Part shown: piece by piece, positions 1 through 5,715 of the stretch
Position numbering within the stretch: position 1 is the stretch's first letter
How the letters are laid out: each line of letters opens with the position of its first letter
Assembly: GCA_036524115.1 (NCBI GenBank)
Contig: DATDCY010000070.1
Location: forward strand, 1-8,232
Length of the DNA: 8,232 nucleotides
Source of the DNA: a bacterium
GTDB lineage: Bacteria > JAUVQV01 > DATDCY01
Direction of reading: 5' to 3'
Position numbers and translations under genes: made by a program
Notes under the pieces: generated by a model
What the model saw: the letters and a program-made list of their open reading frames with translations, nothing else
Told to the model about the DNA's origin: nothing
The model's database searches: none

Positions 1-129
1 CTCGTCGAGCGCTTCTGGTCTTGGCTTCATTGGCAGCGTCGTCTCGTCGTCCGCTGGGAGTACTATACCGAGAACTTCCTCGGCTTCGTCCAGCTCGCTT
101 CAATCTGCATCTTGCTCAAACAGTTTTGA
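1..129 (+). CDS. IS5-family-like DDE transposase, C-terminal end (5' truncated by window)
   Basis: Frame 1 is open from the first base to a TGA at 127-129, giving 42 residues. The fragment begins LVERFWSWL, then an Arg-rich stretch (QRRLVVRWE), then YTENFLGFVQLASICILLK. This layout, with the last catalytic Glu in a VERF-x-W-L context, a basic RR..VRWE segment and a hydrophobic FxxFVxLA tail, is the usual C-terminus of IS5-family (IS427/IS1031-like) DDE transposases. It would cut and rejoin DNA at the ends of its insertion sequence. The two upstream catalytic Asp residues lie outside the window, so intactness cannot be judged. The stop lies 8 bp from the stop codon of the convergent collagen-like gene. 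The family call is from remembered motif patterns, not a search. Confidence 0.75.
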   Translation, partial: LVERFWSWLHWQRRLVVRWEYYTENFLGFVQLASICILLKQF

Positions 130-137
130 GATAGGTT
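121..137 (+). repeat. Putative right terminal inverted repeat of the IS element
   Basis: The bases overlapping and following the transposase stop (reverse complement begins GAACCTATCTCAAAACT) resemble the terminal repeats of IS427-type IS5 elements, in which the IR commonly overlaps the end of the transposase gene. The tetranucleotide CTAG follows at 138-141, matching the TA-centred targets preferred by this group. The left IR and the second target copy are outside the window, so the boundary is inferred. Confidence 0.35.
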
Positions 138-1139
138 CTAGCAACAAGTTGCCGCAAAGATCGCGGCGGTGCAATCAGAATTTGAAAAGTCCGCAAGTCT
201 CAAATCGCATCCCGTAAACTTCGCGCCCGCAAGCACGATGTGGGAGAAATTGCTGCCAACCAGGTTCTGGTCGGTATAACTCACCCCCGACCTGATGATT
301 GGCGACGGGCAATCGGCGATGCTGCATATTCCATCAAGGTTCTTATCCTCAGTGGCGAGGTCGCAGGTCTGGCTGCCGTTAAGATCCCAGCATGCGTAGC
401 GGATGGTGCCTGGAGGCCCCTGCGCTCCAGTACAGCCAGTAGGCCCGATTGCACCAATACTTCCAGTGGGCCCCAGCGGCCCAGTGGGGCCGGGATTGCC
501 GCTCGGTCCTTGGGGGCCATTAGAACCCGTAGGCCCAGTGGCGCCCGTACTACCAGTTGACCCCCGCGCCCCAGCAGGGCCAACGCTTCCCCCCGGTCCT
601 TGTGGGCCGGTCGGTCCCGCGAGCCCCTGCGGCCCTTGAGGTCCCGTAGGCCCGTCGGCTCCTTGTGGTCCCTGTAAGCCCTGCAATCCCCGCGGTCCCT
701 GCGCGCCCGTGGCGCCCTGCGGCCCCTGTGGCCCCTCAGGGCCCTCCGGCCCTGTCGGACCAGGTGGTCCTGACTCGCTGTAGAGGGCGTAGGGCGCGAT
801 TGGGAAGAAGGATCGAGCAACCACCGGCGTCACTACGCCCTTCTTCATGACCTGGACAAACAACTGCTGAGAGAAGTCGACCGTGTTTGGAATGGGGGTT
901 GAGCCGCCGCCCAGCGTGTAGACCAGGACCGGGGTCTTCAGAGTGAGATTTACCCATCCCGAGGACCAGAGCTGTCTGCCTGCCTCATCCCACAGACTAA
1001 ATTGGAGGGTGTGGGTCCCCGGTTGTAGGTTGGTCTGTTTCTCGAGGAGAAAGCGCAGGGCAGGGGAGGCGGAATGGGCAGAGGTTTCGAGGCAAAGCAA
1101 AGTGAGCATCACGAACACGATGGTCAGCAGGCGCTTCAT
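138..1139 (-). CDS. Secreted collagen-like (Gly-X-Y repeat) protein with Cys-rich and pentapeptide-like C-terminus
   Basis: This 333-residue protein probably acts outside the cytoplasm. Residues 1-23 ([10 protein letters not shown]...) form a signal peptide with a basic n-region and a hydrophobic core. ATG at 1139 is preferred because a GGAGGGGG tract sits just upstream; longer in-frame starts at 1169 and 1214 would bury the signal peptide. Residues about 24-120 are a globular, beta-rich domain with no recognised family. Residues 124-243 are 40 uninterrupted Gly-X-Y triplets rich in GPT, GPQ and GPP, the pattern needed for a collagen triple helix. A Cys/Asp-rich segment follows (residues 250-277; C250, C259, C272, C277; DKNLDG resembles an EF-hand or dockerin-type loop). 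Residues about 291-328 fit a loose pentapeptide-repeat pattern. The protein ends abruptly in TCC at the IS boundary, so the C-terminus may be shortened. No cognate export or surface-anchoring gene is nearby. Confidence 0.85.
   Translation of the reverse strand: MKRLLTIVFVMLTLLCLETSAHSASPALRFLLEKQTNLQPGTHTLQFSLWDEAGRQLWSSGWVNLTLKTPVLVYTLGGGSTPIPNTVDFSQQLFVQVMKKGVVTPVVARSFFPIAPYALYSESGPPGPTGPEGPEGPQGPQGATGAQGPRGLQGLQGPQGADGPTGPQGPQGLAGPTGPQGPGGSVGPAGARGSTGSTGATGPTGSNGPQGPSGNPGPTGPLGPTGSIGAIGPTGCTGAQGPPGTIRYACWDLNGSQTCDLATEDKNLDGICSIADCPSPIIRSGVSYTDQNLVGSNFSHIVLAGAKFTGCDLRLADFSNSDCTAAIFAATCC
411..770 (-). repeat. Collagen Gly-X-Y coding repeat (40 triplets, 9-nt period)
   Basis: These 360 bases encode 40 consecutive Gly-X-Y triplets with no break in register, which imposes a 9-nt periodicity and strong strand asymmetry (G-rich on the coding strand). 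One triplet carries a Cys (G-C-T, residue 236). The block [10 protein letters not shown] recurs almost unchanged at residues 163 and 175, suggesting expansion by local duplication. Such tracts can change length by slippage or recombination. Confidence 0.9.
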
Positions 1140-1204
1140 GCCCCCCTCCAGCGTAAGACGAGTAGACATGCCACGGCTCGGATGAGGACGCCGCGAACAA
1201 TCGG

Positions 1205-1234
1205 AGGATATCACCCGAGGTCAAGAGCTTTCAA
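1205..1234 (-). promoter_or_regulatory. Possible sigma70-type promoter for the collagen-like gene
   Basis: On the minus strand TTGAAA (1234-1229; 5 of 6 to the -35 consensus) is followed after 18 bp by TATCCT (1210-1205; 4 of 6 to the -10 consensus). Transcription would start near 1198, leaving a leader of about 60 nt before ATG 1139. It lies in the 149-bp gap after the HEPN gene stop, which has no obvious terminator. The call rests on motif match only. Confidence 0.4.
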
Positions 1235-1288
1235 GAGGTCGGGGTACATTCGTCGATGGCTTGGCAGGTGAGATCGCCAATGGGTTCT

Positions 1289-1945
1289 TCATAGCAGTGT
1301 CGCGCATTGTTGACGCGTTGTCTTGTCCATTGCGGAAGAAATAGACTCGATGAACTGTCGCCATTCACGAACATGCGGTTTGCGGAGCGTGTCAGGAACC
1401 TTGCCGGTGTGCACAATTTCCCCTCTGAGTTCCACCAGGCGATCAATTGCACAGGATGGTTCCTTGGTAGTTGTGGTGAGATGTTCCGGCACTATTCCTG
1501 AACCAAGTCCTTCGAACGCATCGCCCACGCCAGCCAATTCCAGCAGGCGCTTAACTGGGCCTGCTTTGGCCGTGTTCAGGCCGTAGTTCTCGATATTCTC
1601 ACCTATGGCTTGTTGCCTAACCTTCTGCACCCACAGGCTCCGCCACCCAGGGAAGACTGTCAATTCCCATGGCGTACACTTCTCCAGCAACTTCCGAATC
1701 TTCTCTGGAACCCTCTCTGGGGAAATGTCCTTTGAGACTTTCTCCGCCAGTTCGATGGATAGTTGCTCAACATAGTTCTCCCAAATTCCATACGTGAATA
1801 CCACAGCGGCCGCAAACAACGCACGTTCTTTCTCTGATGGCTTGCCCTTTGTGTCTTTCACGTAGCTAAGAACGTTATCGACAATCCCAAGAGCGGGCCC
1901 CACGCCCTGATGTGCGTTCGTTTGAGTCGAAGTCCAACTTGGCAT
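1289..1945 (-). CDS. HEPN-domain protein (RiboL-PSP/MAE_28990-like), probable RNase-type effector
   Basis: This is a 218-residue all-helical protein. In the longer reading from TTG at 1996 (235 aa), a helix with AAAVVFTYGIWENYVEQL (residues 62-79) and a C-terminal helix with LVELRGEIVHTGK give the HEPN layout. R191-GEIV-H196 is an RX4H motif matching the HEPN catalytic RX4-6H pattern. HEPN proteins of this sort usually cut RNA and occur in toxin-antitoxin, abortive-infection and restriction systems. ATG at 1945 is preferred because GGAG lies 6 nt upstream, whereas the TTG at 1996 has no good Shine-Dalgarno site. The gene overlaps the end of the upstream HigA-like remnant and closes the minus-strand cluster. 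No MNT nucleotidyltransferase, the usual HEPN partner, is present. GC content is lower than in rel, consistent with acquisition. The HEPN call is good; nuclease activity is inferred. Confidence 0.7.
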   Translation of the reverse strand: MPSWTSTQTNAHQGVGPALGIVDNVLSYVKDTKGKPSEKERALFAAAVVFTYGIWENYVEQLSIELAEKVSKDISPERVPEKIRKLLEKCTPWELTVFPGWRSLWVQKVRQQAIGENIENYGLNTAKAGPVKRLLELAGVGDAFEGLGSGIVPEHLTTTTKEPSCAIDRLVELRGEIVHTGKVPDTLRKPHVREWRQFIESISSAMDKTTRQQCATLL

Positions 1946-2072
1946 GGTCTTCTCCGATGTTGTGAACTGGTGAAGTTGCTTTCCTTCTTGCTCCAACAGT
2001 GTATCTAGCTGACCTGCTGTCCTCCACCAGGATCTCGCCGGGGTGAATCGGAGGCACCTTCCTCGTGAGCAT
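1875..2072 (-). pseudogene. HigA-type antitoxin remnant (N-terminus only)
   Basis: The ORF begins at ATG 2072 with MLTRKVPPIHPGEILVED. The PPIHPGEIL block is the conserved N-terminal signature of HigA-family Xre/HTH antitoxins, which repress their own operon and neutralise HigB-type mRNA interferases. After residue 18 (base 2019) the similarity stops: the expected EFL..lGlSq HTH region is absent and the remaining 47 residues look like out-of-frame sequence, running into the 5' end of the HEPN gene. The start is well formed, with GAGGG 5-6 nt upstream, partly inside the hicB stop, so the stub was or still is translated. A deletion or recombination near 2010-2020 is the simplest explanation. 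No HigB toxin is visible. It could still encode a short 65-aa peptide. Confidence 0.65.
1952..1955 (-). promoter_or_regulatory. Shine-Dalgarno site that sets the HEPN gene start
   Basis: GGAG on the minus strand lies 6 nt before ATG 1945, ideal spacing. This favours 1945 over the upstream TTG at 1996 as the HEPN start. Confidence 0.55.
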
Positions 2073-2078
2073 GTTCCC

Positions 2079-2291
2079 TCACGCGTACATCAACTTCCCC
2101 CGCGGCTCCGGAATGGGGCGCCCGAGTTCCTTTGCAGTGTCAATCCATTCCTTGATGATCACCTCAGCGTTCGCGAGAGCTTCCTGGTAGGACGCTCCAT
2201 CTGCCATACATGCGGGCAGCTCGGGCACTTCGGCGATGAAGGTCTTGTCCTCGGCACTCCAGTAGATCACGATCTCGTACTTGGCGCTCAT
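2079..2291 (-). CDS. hicB: HicB-family antitoxin, short orphan form
   Basis: This 70-residue protein has the complete short-HicB (UPF0150-like) pattern: a beta strand YEIVIYWSAED (5-15), FIAEVPELP (18-26), CMADG (28-32), a helix EALANAEVIIKEWIDTAKELG (37-57) and the terminal PIPEPRGKLMYA. The usual Gly before Cys28 is Ala here. HicB proteins adopt a partly degraded RNase-H-like fold and inhibit HicA mRNA interferases; this one lacks the C-terminal DNA-binding extension of longer members. ATG 2291 lies 4 bp after the RhuM-Fic stop codon and the gene ends 6 bp before the HigA remnant, so it is translated as part of the same message. Its own Shine-Dalgarno site is weak (GACGAGAA), suggesting translational coupling. 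No HicA is encoded in the window, so its partner is unknown: it may be solitary or act on a neighbouring protein. Confidence 0.85.
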   Translation of the reverse strand: MSAKYEIVIYWSAEDKTFIAEVPELPACMADGASYQEALANAEVIIKEWIDTAKELGRPIPEPRGKLMYA

Positions 2292-2295
2292 CGAT

Positions 2296-3312
2296 CTAGT
2301 TCTCGTCGTCCAACAGGTTGAGAACCAGCCTGATCAGCAACTCCTTCTCCGCGGGATCGCTCTCCGCGACGAGGAGCGCCAGCGCGACCATGGCGCTGTC
2401 GGTGAAGCGCAGGCTGCCGTCGGCGCCGCGGAGCAGGCCGTTCAGCCGCAAGTACTCCAGGAAGAGTAGCGTGCCAATGCGCTTGTTGCCGTCGGAGAAC
2501 GGGTGGTCCTTGATGACGAAGTACAGCAGATGGGCCGCGCGGGCCTGAACCGTCGGGTAGAGCGGCTCCCCGCCGAAGGTCTGCTCGATGGCGGCGAGAA
2601 TGGCGCCCAAGCCTTCAGCGCGCTCCTGCCCGAAGAGACCGGTCGCCTCGCCCCGCGCAGCGAGGGGCACCCGCAAGCCGGTGATCGCAGCCCGCGCCAC
2701 GTCCAAGGTCAGCGATACGCTTGGCGTGCGCGGTGCCGCCGGCATTCCGGCCAACCGCGCCTCGTCGTACTCCAGCAACAGCCGCCAAGCCCGCGTGTAC
2801 TGCTGTACCACCTCGAGCACCGCCCGCCCATCGTCTGTCACGAGCGCATGACGGTCCAGCGTCCGCGCCAGCAGCCTCACGGCCTGCTCGATCTCTCCGA
2901 ACCCCTTCTCCCGCAGCCGCCGCTCGTTCATGGTGTAGCCACGGACGAGGTGTTCCCTGAGGGTGCGGGTCGCCCAGATGCGGAATTGGGTGCCGCGCCT
3001 GGAGTTGACCCGGTAGCCGACGGAGATAATGGCGTCCAGATTGAACATATCAATGTCGCGGGCCACACCCCTGTTCCCTTCCCGTCGAACCGTTGCATTT
3101 TTTGCAACAGTTGCCTCCCGCGACAGCTCTCCCGACGCGAATACGGCTCTCAAGTGGCGCGAAATCACAGACTTGTCGCGCTCAAAGAGCTTGGCCATCT
3201 GGCCCAACGATAGCCAGACGGTCTCCCGCTCCAAGCGGACATCGAGTCTGACGCCTCCATCCGGGGCCGCGAAGAGGACGACCTCGTCGCCGGCAGGACC
3301 CTGCGCGGACAT
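2296..3312 (-). CDS. RhuM-Fic/Doc fusion protein (virulence RhuM-like N-terminus, Fic/Doc C-terminus)
   Basis: This is a 338-residue two-domain protein. Residues about 10-125 match the RhuM family: VRLERETVWLSLGQMAKLF (22-43, a winged-helix-like DNA-binding segment), DKSVISRHL, and the hallmark NLDAIISVGYRVNSRRGTQF (91-110) plus FRIWAT. Residues about 160-338 form a Fic/Doc domain with the active-site loop HPFSDGNKR (H270-R278). Fic enzymes with HxFx(D/E)GNGR usually AMPylate proteins. Doc has Lys at the seventh loop position and phosphorylates EF-Tu. K277 here makes the loop Doc-like, so kinase-type chemistry is possible. ATG 3312 is chosen because AAAGGAG lies 11 nt upstream and the extra 23 residues from 3381 overlap a well-supported small ORF. 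RhuM-Fic fusions occur in other bacteria, often near restriction or toxin-antitoxin genes. The substrate is unknown. Confidence 0.85.
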   Translation of the reverse strand: MSAQGPAGDEVVLFAAPDGGVRLDVRLERETVWLSLGQMAKLFERDKSVISRHLRAVFASGELSREATVAKNATVRREGNRGVARDIDMFNLDAIISVGYRVNSRRGTQFRIWATRTLREHLVRGYTMNERRLREKGFGEIEQAVRLLARTLDRHALVTDDGRAVLEVVQQYTRAWRLLLEYDEARLAGMPAAPRTPSVSLTLDVARAAITGLRVPLAARGEATGLFGQERAEGLGAILAAIEQTFGGEPLYPTVQARAAHLLYFVIKDHPFSDGNKRIGTLLFLEYLRLNGLLRGADGSLRFTDSAMVALALLVAESDPAEKELLIRLVLNLLDDEN

Positions 3313-3317
3313 CTCGC

Positions 3318-3467
3318 CTATAGCTCCTTTGCGATCGGCGCGAAAACCTTCTGAAACAGCTCCGGGTGCTTCCGAAGCCACGTGTGCTGCCCGGGCCAGA
3401 GATCCCTCTTCAAGACGTCGGCGTCCTCCTTCCCATTGAGCAGCCGGCTCAGATTCTTCACAATCAT
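3318..3467 (-). CDS. Small unknown protein (49 aa) between rel and RhuM-Fic
   Basis: ATG 3467 is preceded by GGAGG with 7-nt spacing and the frame runs 49 codons to TAG at 3318-3320, ending 5 bp before the RhuM-Fic ATG. Its last codons (AAG GAG) also supply the RhuM-Fic Shine-Dalgarno site, so the two genes appear translationally coupled. The protein begins MIVKNLSRLL, has a charged middle (NGKEDADVLKRD), a Trp/His segment (LWPGQHTWLRKHPEL) and a hydrophobic-basic end (FQKVFAPIAKEL). I do not recognise a family. Size and position suggest a cognate antitoxin or regulator of the Fic protein, but the Fic inhibitory motif (S/T)xxxE(G/N) is not present; the closest match is SRLLNG at residues 7-12, with Asn in place of Glu. 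Alternatively it is the surviving end of a larger gene lost by deletion. Confidence 0.6.
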   Translation of the reverse strand: MIVKNLSRLLNGKEDADVLKRDLWPGQHTWLRKHPELFQKVFAPIAKEL

Positions 3468-3474
3468 GCCGTTG

Positions 3475-3479
3475 CCTCC
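3475..3479 (-). promoter_or_regulatory. Shine-Dalgarno site of the 49-aa ORF, just after the rel stop
   Basis: GGAGG on the minus strand lies 7 nt before ATG 3467 and 4 nt after the rel TAA (3484-3486). It is the main evidence that the small ORF is translated, and it shows translation restarting on the rel message with no room for a separate promoter. Confidence 0.6.
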
Positions 3480-3483
3480 ACGA

Positions 3484-5661
3484 TTACTTGGCTGCCGCGC
3501 CCGCCGTCCCCCGCACCCGCTCCACCCGCGTCACGCCCTTGAGCCGGCGCAGCTGGTCCATGAGCTTGCGCAGCTGCTCGAGGTTCTTGATCTCCAGGTC
3601 GAAGCCGGTGACCGCGCGCCCGCCCTCGGTCGTGACCTTGGCGCCGGCGATGTTCACGCCGGCCTCGGCGACCACGCCGCTGAGGGCCGCGAGCAGGCCG
3701 GGCTTGTCGCGCGCCTCCACCTGCAGGCGCACCGGGTAGCTCTGCTCGGTGCCGAGGTCCCACTCGACCGCGACGAGCCGCTCCTTGTCGAGCAGCGACG
3801 GCGAGGCGTTGGGGCAGTCGGCGGCGTGGACGGTCACGCCCCGCCCGCGCGTGATGAAGCCGATGATCCGGTCGCCCGGCACCGGGTTGCAGCACTGCGC
3901 GAAACGCGTCAGGGCCCCGTCGAGCCCGCCGATGCGCACGCTCGTCTCGACCCGCTTGCCGGTGATGCGCTTGACGAAGTCGCGCAGGCGCGAGTCCTTG
4001 CGCTCCTCGCGCTTGGCCGCCTCCTCGGGGGGCAGCAGGCGCACGGCGAGCTGGTGCGCGGCGAGCTTGCCGTAGCCGATCGCGGCGAAAGCGTCGTCCG
4101 CGGTCTTGAAGCTCAGCGCCGCGAGGGCGGCCGCGAACTCGGGCGACTTGAGCGCCTTCGCGGCCGGCAGCTCCAGCCGGCGCAGCTCCTTGTCGAGCAG
4201 CTCGCGCCCCAGCGTGATGCTCTGGGCGCGCTCCTCGACCTTGATCCAGGACTTGATTCGGGTGCGTGCGCGCGAGGTGCGCACGAACTTGAGCCAGTCC
4301 TTGCTCGGGGTGTGGCCGGCCTGCGTGAGGATCTCGACGATGTCGCCGTTGGCGATCTCGTAGCGCAGCGGGACGATGCGGCCGTTGACCTTCGCGCCGA
4401 CGCAGCGGTGGCCGACGTCCGAGTGCACGGCGTAAGCAAAGTCCACGGGCGTCGCCCCGCGCGGCAGGGCCCGCACGTCGCCCCGCGGCGTGAAGGCGTA
4501 GACCTCGTCCTGGAAGAGGTCGACCTTGACCGTCTCGAGGAACTCGCGCGGGTCCTTGAGCTCCTTCTGCCACTCCAGCAGCCCCTTGAGCCACTTCTGG
4601 CTCTGGTCGAAGCGGCTCTCGCCGGTGAGCCCCTCCTTGTACTTCCAGTGCGCGGCGATGCCGTGCTGGGCGATGGCGTGCATCTCGGCGGTGCGGATCT
4701 GGAACTCGACGCGCTCGCCGCCGGGCCCGATGACCGTCGTGTGCAGGGACTGGTAGCCGTTGGCCTTGGGCATGGCGATGTAGTCTTTGAAGCGCCCCGG
4801 CACCGGCGTCCAGAGCGAGTGGATCGTGCCGAGCACGGCGTAGCAGTTGCGCACCGAGTCCGTGATGATCCGCACGGCGATGATGTCGTAGACCTGGTCG
4901 AAGGGGATGTTCTGGCGGCGCATCTTGCTCCAGATGCCGTAGATGTGCTTGGCGCGCCCGGTGACCTGCGCCGTAACCTCCGCCTCGCCGAGCTTGCTGC
5001 GGATGAGCGCCTGCACCTCCTCGAGGTACTTCTCCTGCTCCTGGCGCTTCTTGGCGACGCGCTGCGAGACGTCGTCGTACTCGGCCGGGTGCAGCTGCCG
5101 GAAGGCGAGGTCCTCCAGCTCGGTCTTCATCCAGGCGATCCCGAGCCGGTTGGCGAGCGGCGCGTAGATGTCGAGGGTCTCGCGCGCGATGCGGCGGCGC
5201 TTGGCCTCGGGGAGCGGGTCGATCGTGCGCATGTTGTGCAGGCGGTCGGCGAGCTTGATGAGGATGACCCGGATGTCCTTGGCCATCGCCAGGACCATCT
5301 TGCGGAAGTTCTCGGCCTCGCGCTCCTCGCGCGTGGAGAACTCCATCTTGCCGATCTTGGTGACGCCCTCGACGAGCACGGCGACGTCGCGTCCGAACTT
5401 GGCCTCGATCTCGGCGACCGCGGTCCCGGTGTCCTCGGGCACGTCGTGCAGCAGGCCGCCGACGATGGTCGTGACGTCCATGTGCATCTTCGCGAGGATG
5501 CCGGCGATCTCCAGGGGGTGCGAGAGGTACGGCTCGCCGGAGGTCCGCAGCTGGCCGCGGTGCGAGACGGCGGCGTAGATGTAGGCGCGCTCGAGCAGCT
5601 CGGTGTCGGCCTCGGGGTGGTACGCGAGGACCTGCTCGATGATCTCGCCGATGCGGTACAT
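3484..5661 (-). CDS. rel: Bifunctional (p)ppGpp synthetase/hydrolase Rel (RelA/SpoT family)
   Basis: This full-length Rel protein (725 aa) makes pppGpp/ppGpp from ATP and GTP/GDP and hydrolyses them. HD hydrolase domain: H48 (SHPLEIA), H72-D73 with E76-D77 (HDVPEDT) and D139 (LADRLHNMRT), all metal or catalytic positions intact. Synthetase domain: RFKD (290-293, the RxKD form typical of bifunctional enzymes rather than the ExDD of RelA), GYQSLHT (302-308) and E319 in EFQIRT. TGS domain about 380-446 (VYAFTPRGDVRALPRGATPVDFAYAVH). Helical region, then a CC/zinc-finger segment (C590, C591, H612, C616). ACT domain about 641-718 (YPVRLQVEARDKPGLLAALS). ATG 5661 is preferred over GTG 5673 because GGAGG directly abuts the GTG but sits 11 nt from the ATG. 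Pro75 replaces the common Val in HDVVEDT. The first gene of the accessory cluster follows 16 bp downstream. Confidence 0.96.
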   Translation of the reverse strand: MYRIGEIIEQVLAYHPEADTELLERAYIYAAVSHRGQLRTSGEPYLSHPLEIAGILAKMHMDVTTIVGGLLHDVPEDTGTAVAEIEAKFGRDVAVLVEGVTKIGKMEFSTREEREAENFRKMVLAMAKDIRVILIKLADRLHNMRTIDPLPEAKRRRIARETLDIYAPLANRLGIAWMKTELEDLAFRQLHPAEYDDVSQRVAKKRQEQEKYLEEVQALIRSKLGEAEVTAQVTGRAKHIYGIWSKMRRQNIPFDQVYDIIAVRIITDSVRNCYAVLGTIHSLWTPVPGRFKDYIAMPKANGYQSLHTTVIGPGGERVEFQIRTAEMHAIAQHGIAAHWKYKEGLTGESRFDQSQKWLKGLLEWQKELKDPREFLETVKVDLFQDEVYAFTPRGDVRALPRGATPVDFAYAVHSDVGHRCVGAKVNGRIVPLRYEIANGDIVEILTQAGHTPSKDWLKFVRTSRARTRIKSWIKVEERAQSITLGRELLDKELRRLELPAAKALKSPEFAAALAALSFKTADDAFAAIGYGKLAAHQLAVRLLPPEEAAKREERKDSRLRDFVKRITGKRVETSVRIGGLDGALTRFAQCCNPVPGDRIIGFITRGRGVTVHAADCPNASPSLLDKERLVAVEWDLGTEQSYPVRLQVEARDKPGLLAALSGVVAEAGVNIAGAKVTTEGGRAVTGFDLEIKNLEQLRKLMDQLRRLKGVTRVERVRGTAGAAAK

Positions 5662-5687
5662 GCCCGGGCACACCTCCGCCGCCGTGT

Positions 5688-5706
5688 CCGGGCGCCAAAC
5701 GCCCGG
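5688..5706. repeat. Inverted repeat (7-bp stem) in the rel leader, T4 on the plus strand
   Basis: CCGGGCG and CGCCCGG flank a 5-base loop, and TTTT follows on the plus strand (5707-5710). In rel mRNA the hairpin would lie about 12 nt upstream of the GGAGG site and could affect leader structure. Read on the plus strand it looks like a short intrinsic terminator pointing into the rel 5' end, which would block antisense transcription. There is no plus-strand gene here for it to terminate. Confidence 0.45.
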
Positions 5707-5715
5707 TTTTCGGTC

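Noticed and set aside
403-639. Pro/Gly-rich plus-strand frame opposite the collagen repeat
   Set aside because: The complement of Gly-Pro codon repeats also encodes Gly/Pro-rich sequence; there is no signal peptide, and the real minus-strand gene explains it.
411-770. Short-period repetitive DNA, considered as a CRISPR or minisatellite array
   Set aside because: The period is 9 nt and follows Gly-X-Y codons without spacers, so it is a protein-coding repeat.
1231-1452. Minus-strand 73-codon frame overlapping the 3' end of the HEPN gene
   Set aside because: It lies in another frame of the HEPN gene, has no recognisable motif and no supported start.
3464-5698. Second long minus-strand frame (744 codons) overlapping rel
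   Set aside because: An Arg/Ala/Pro/Gly-rich shadow in another frame of the same strand; all recognisable motifs are in the Rel frame.
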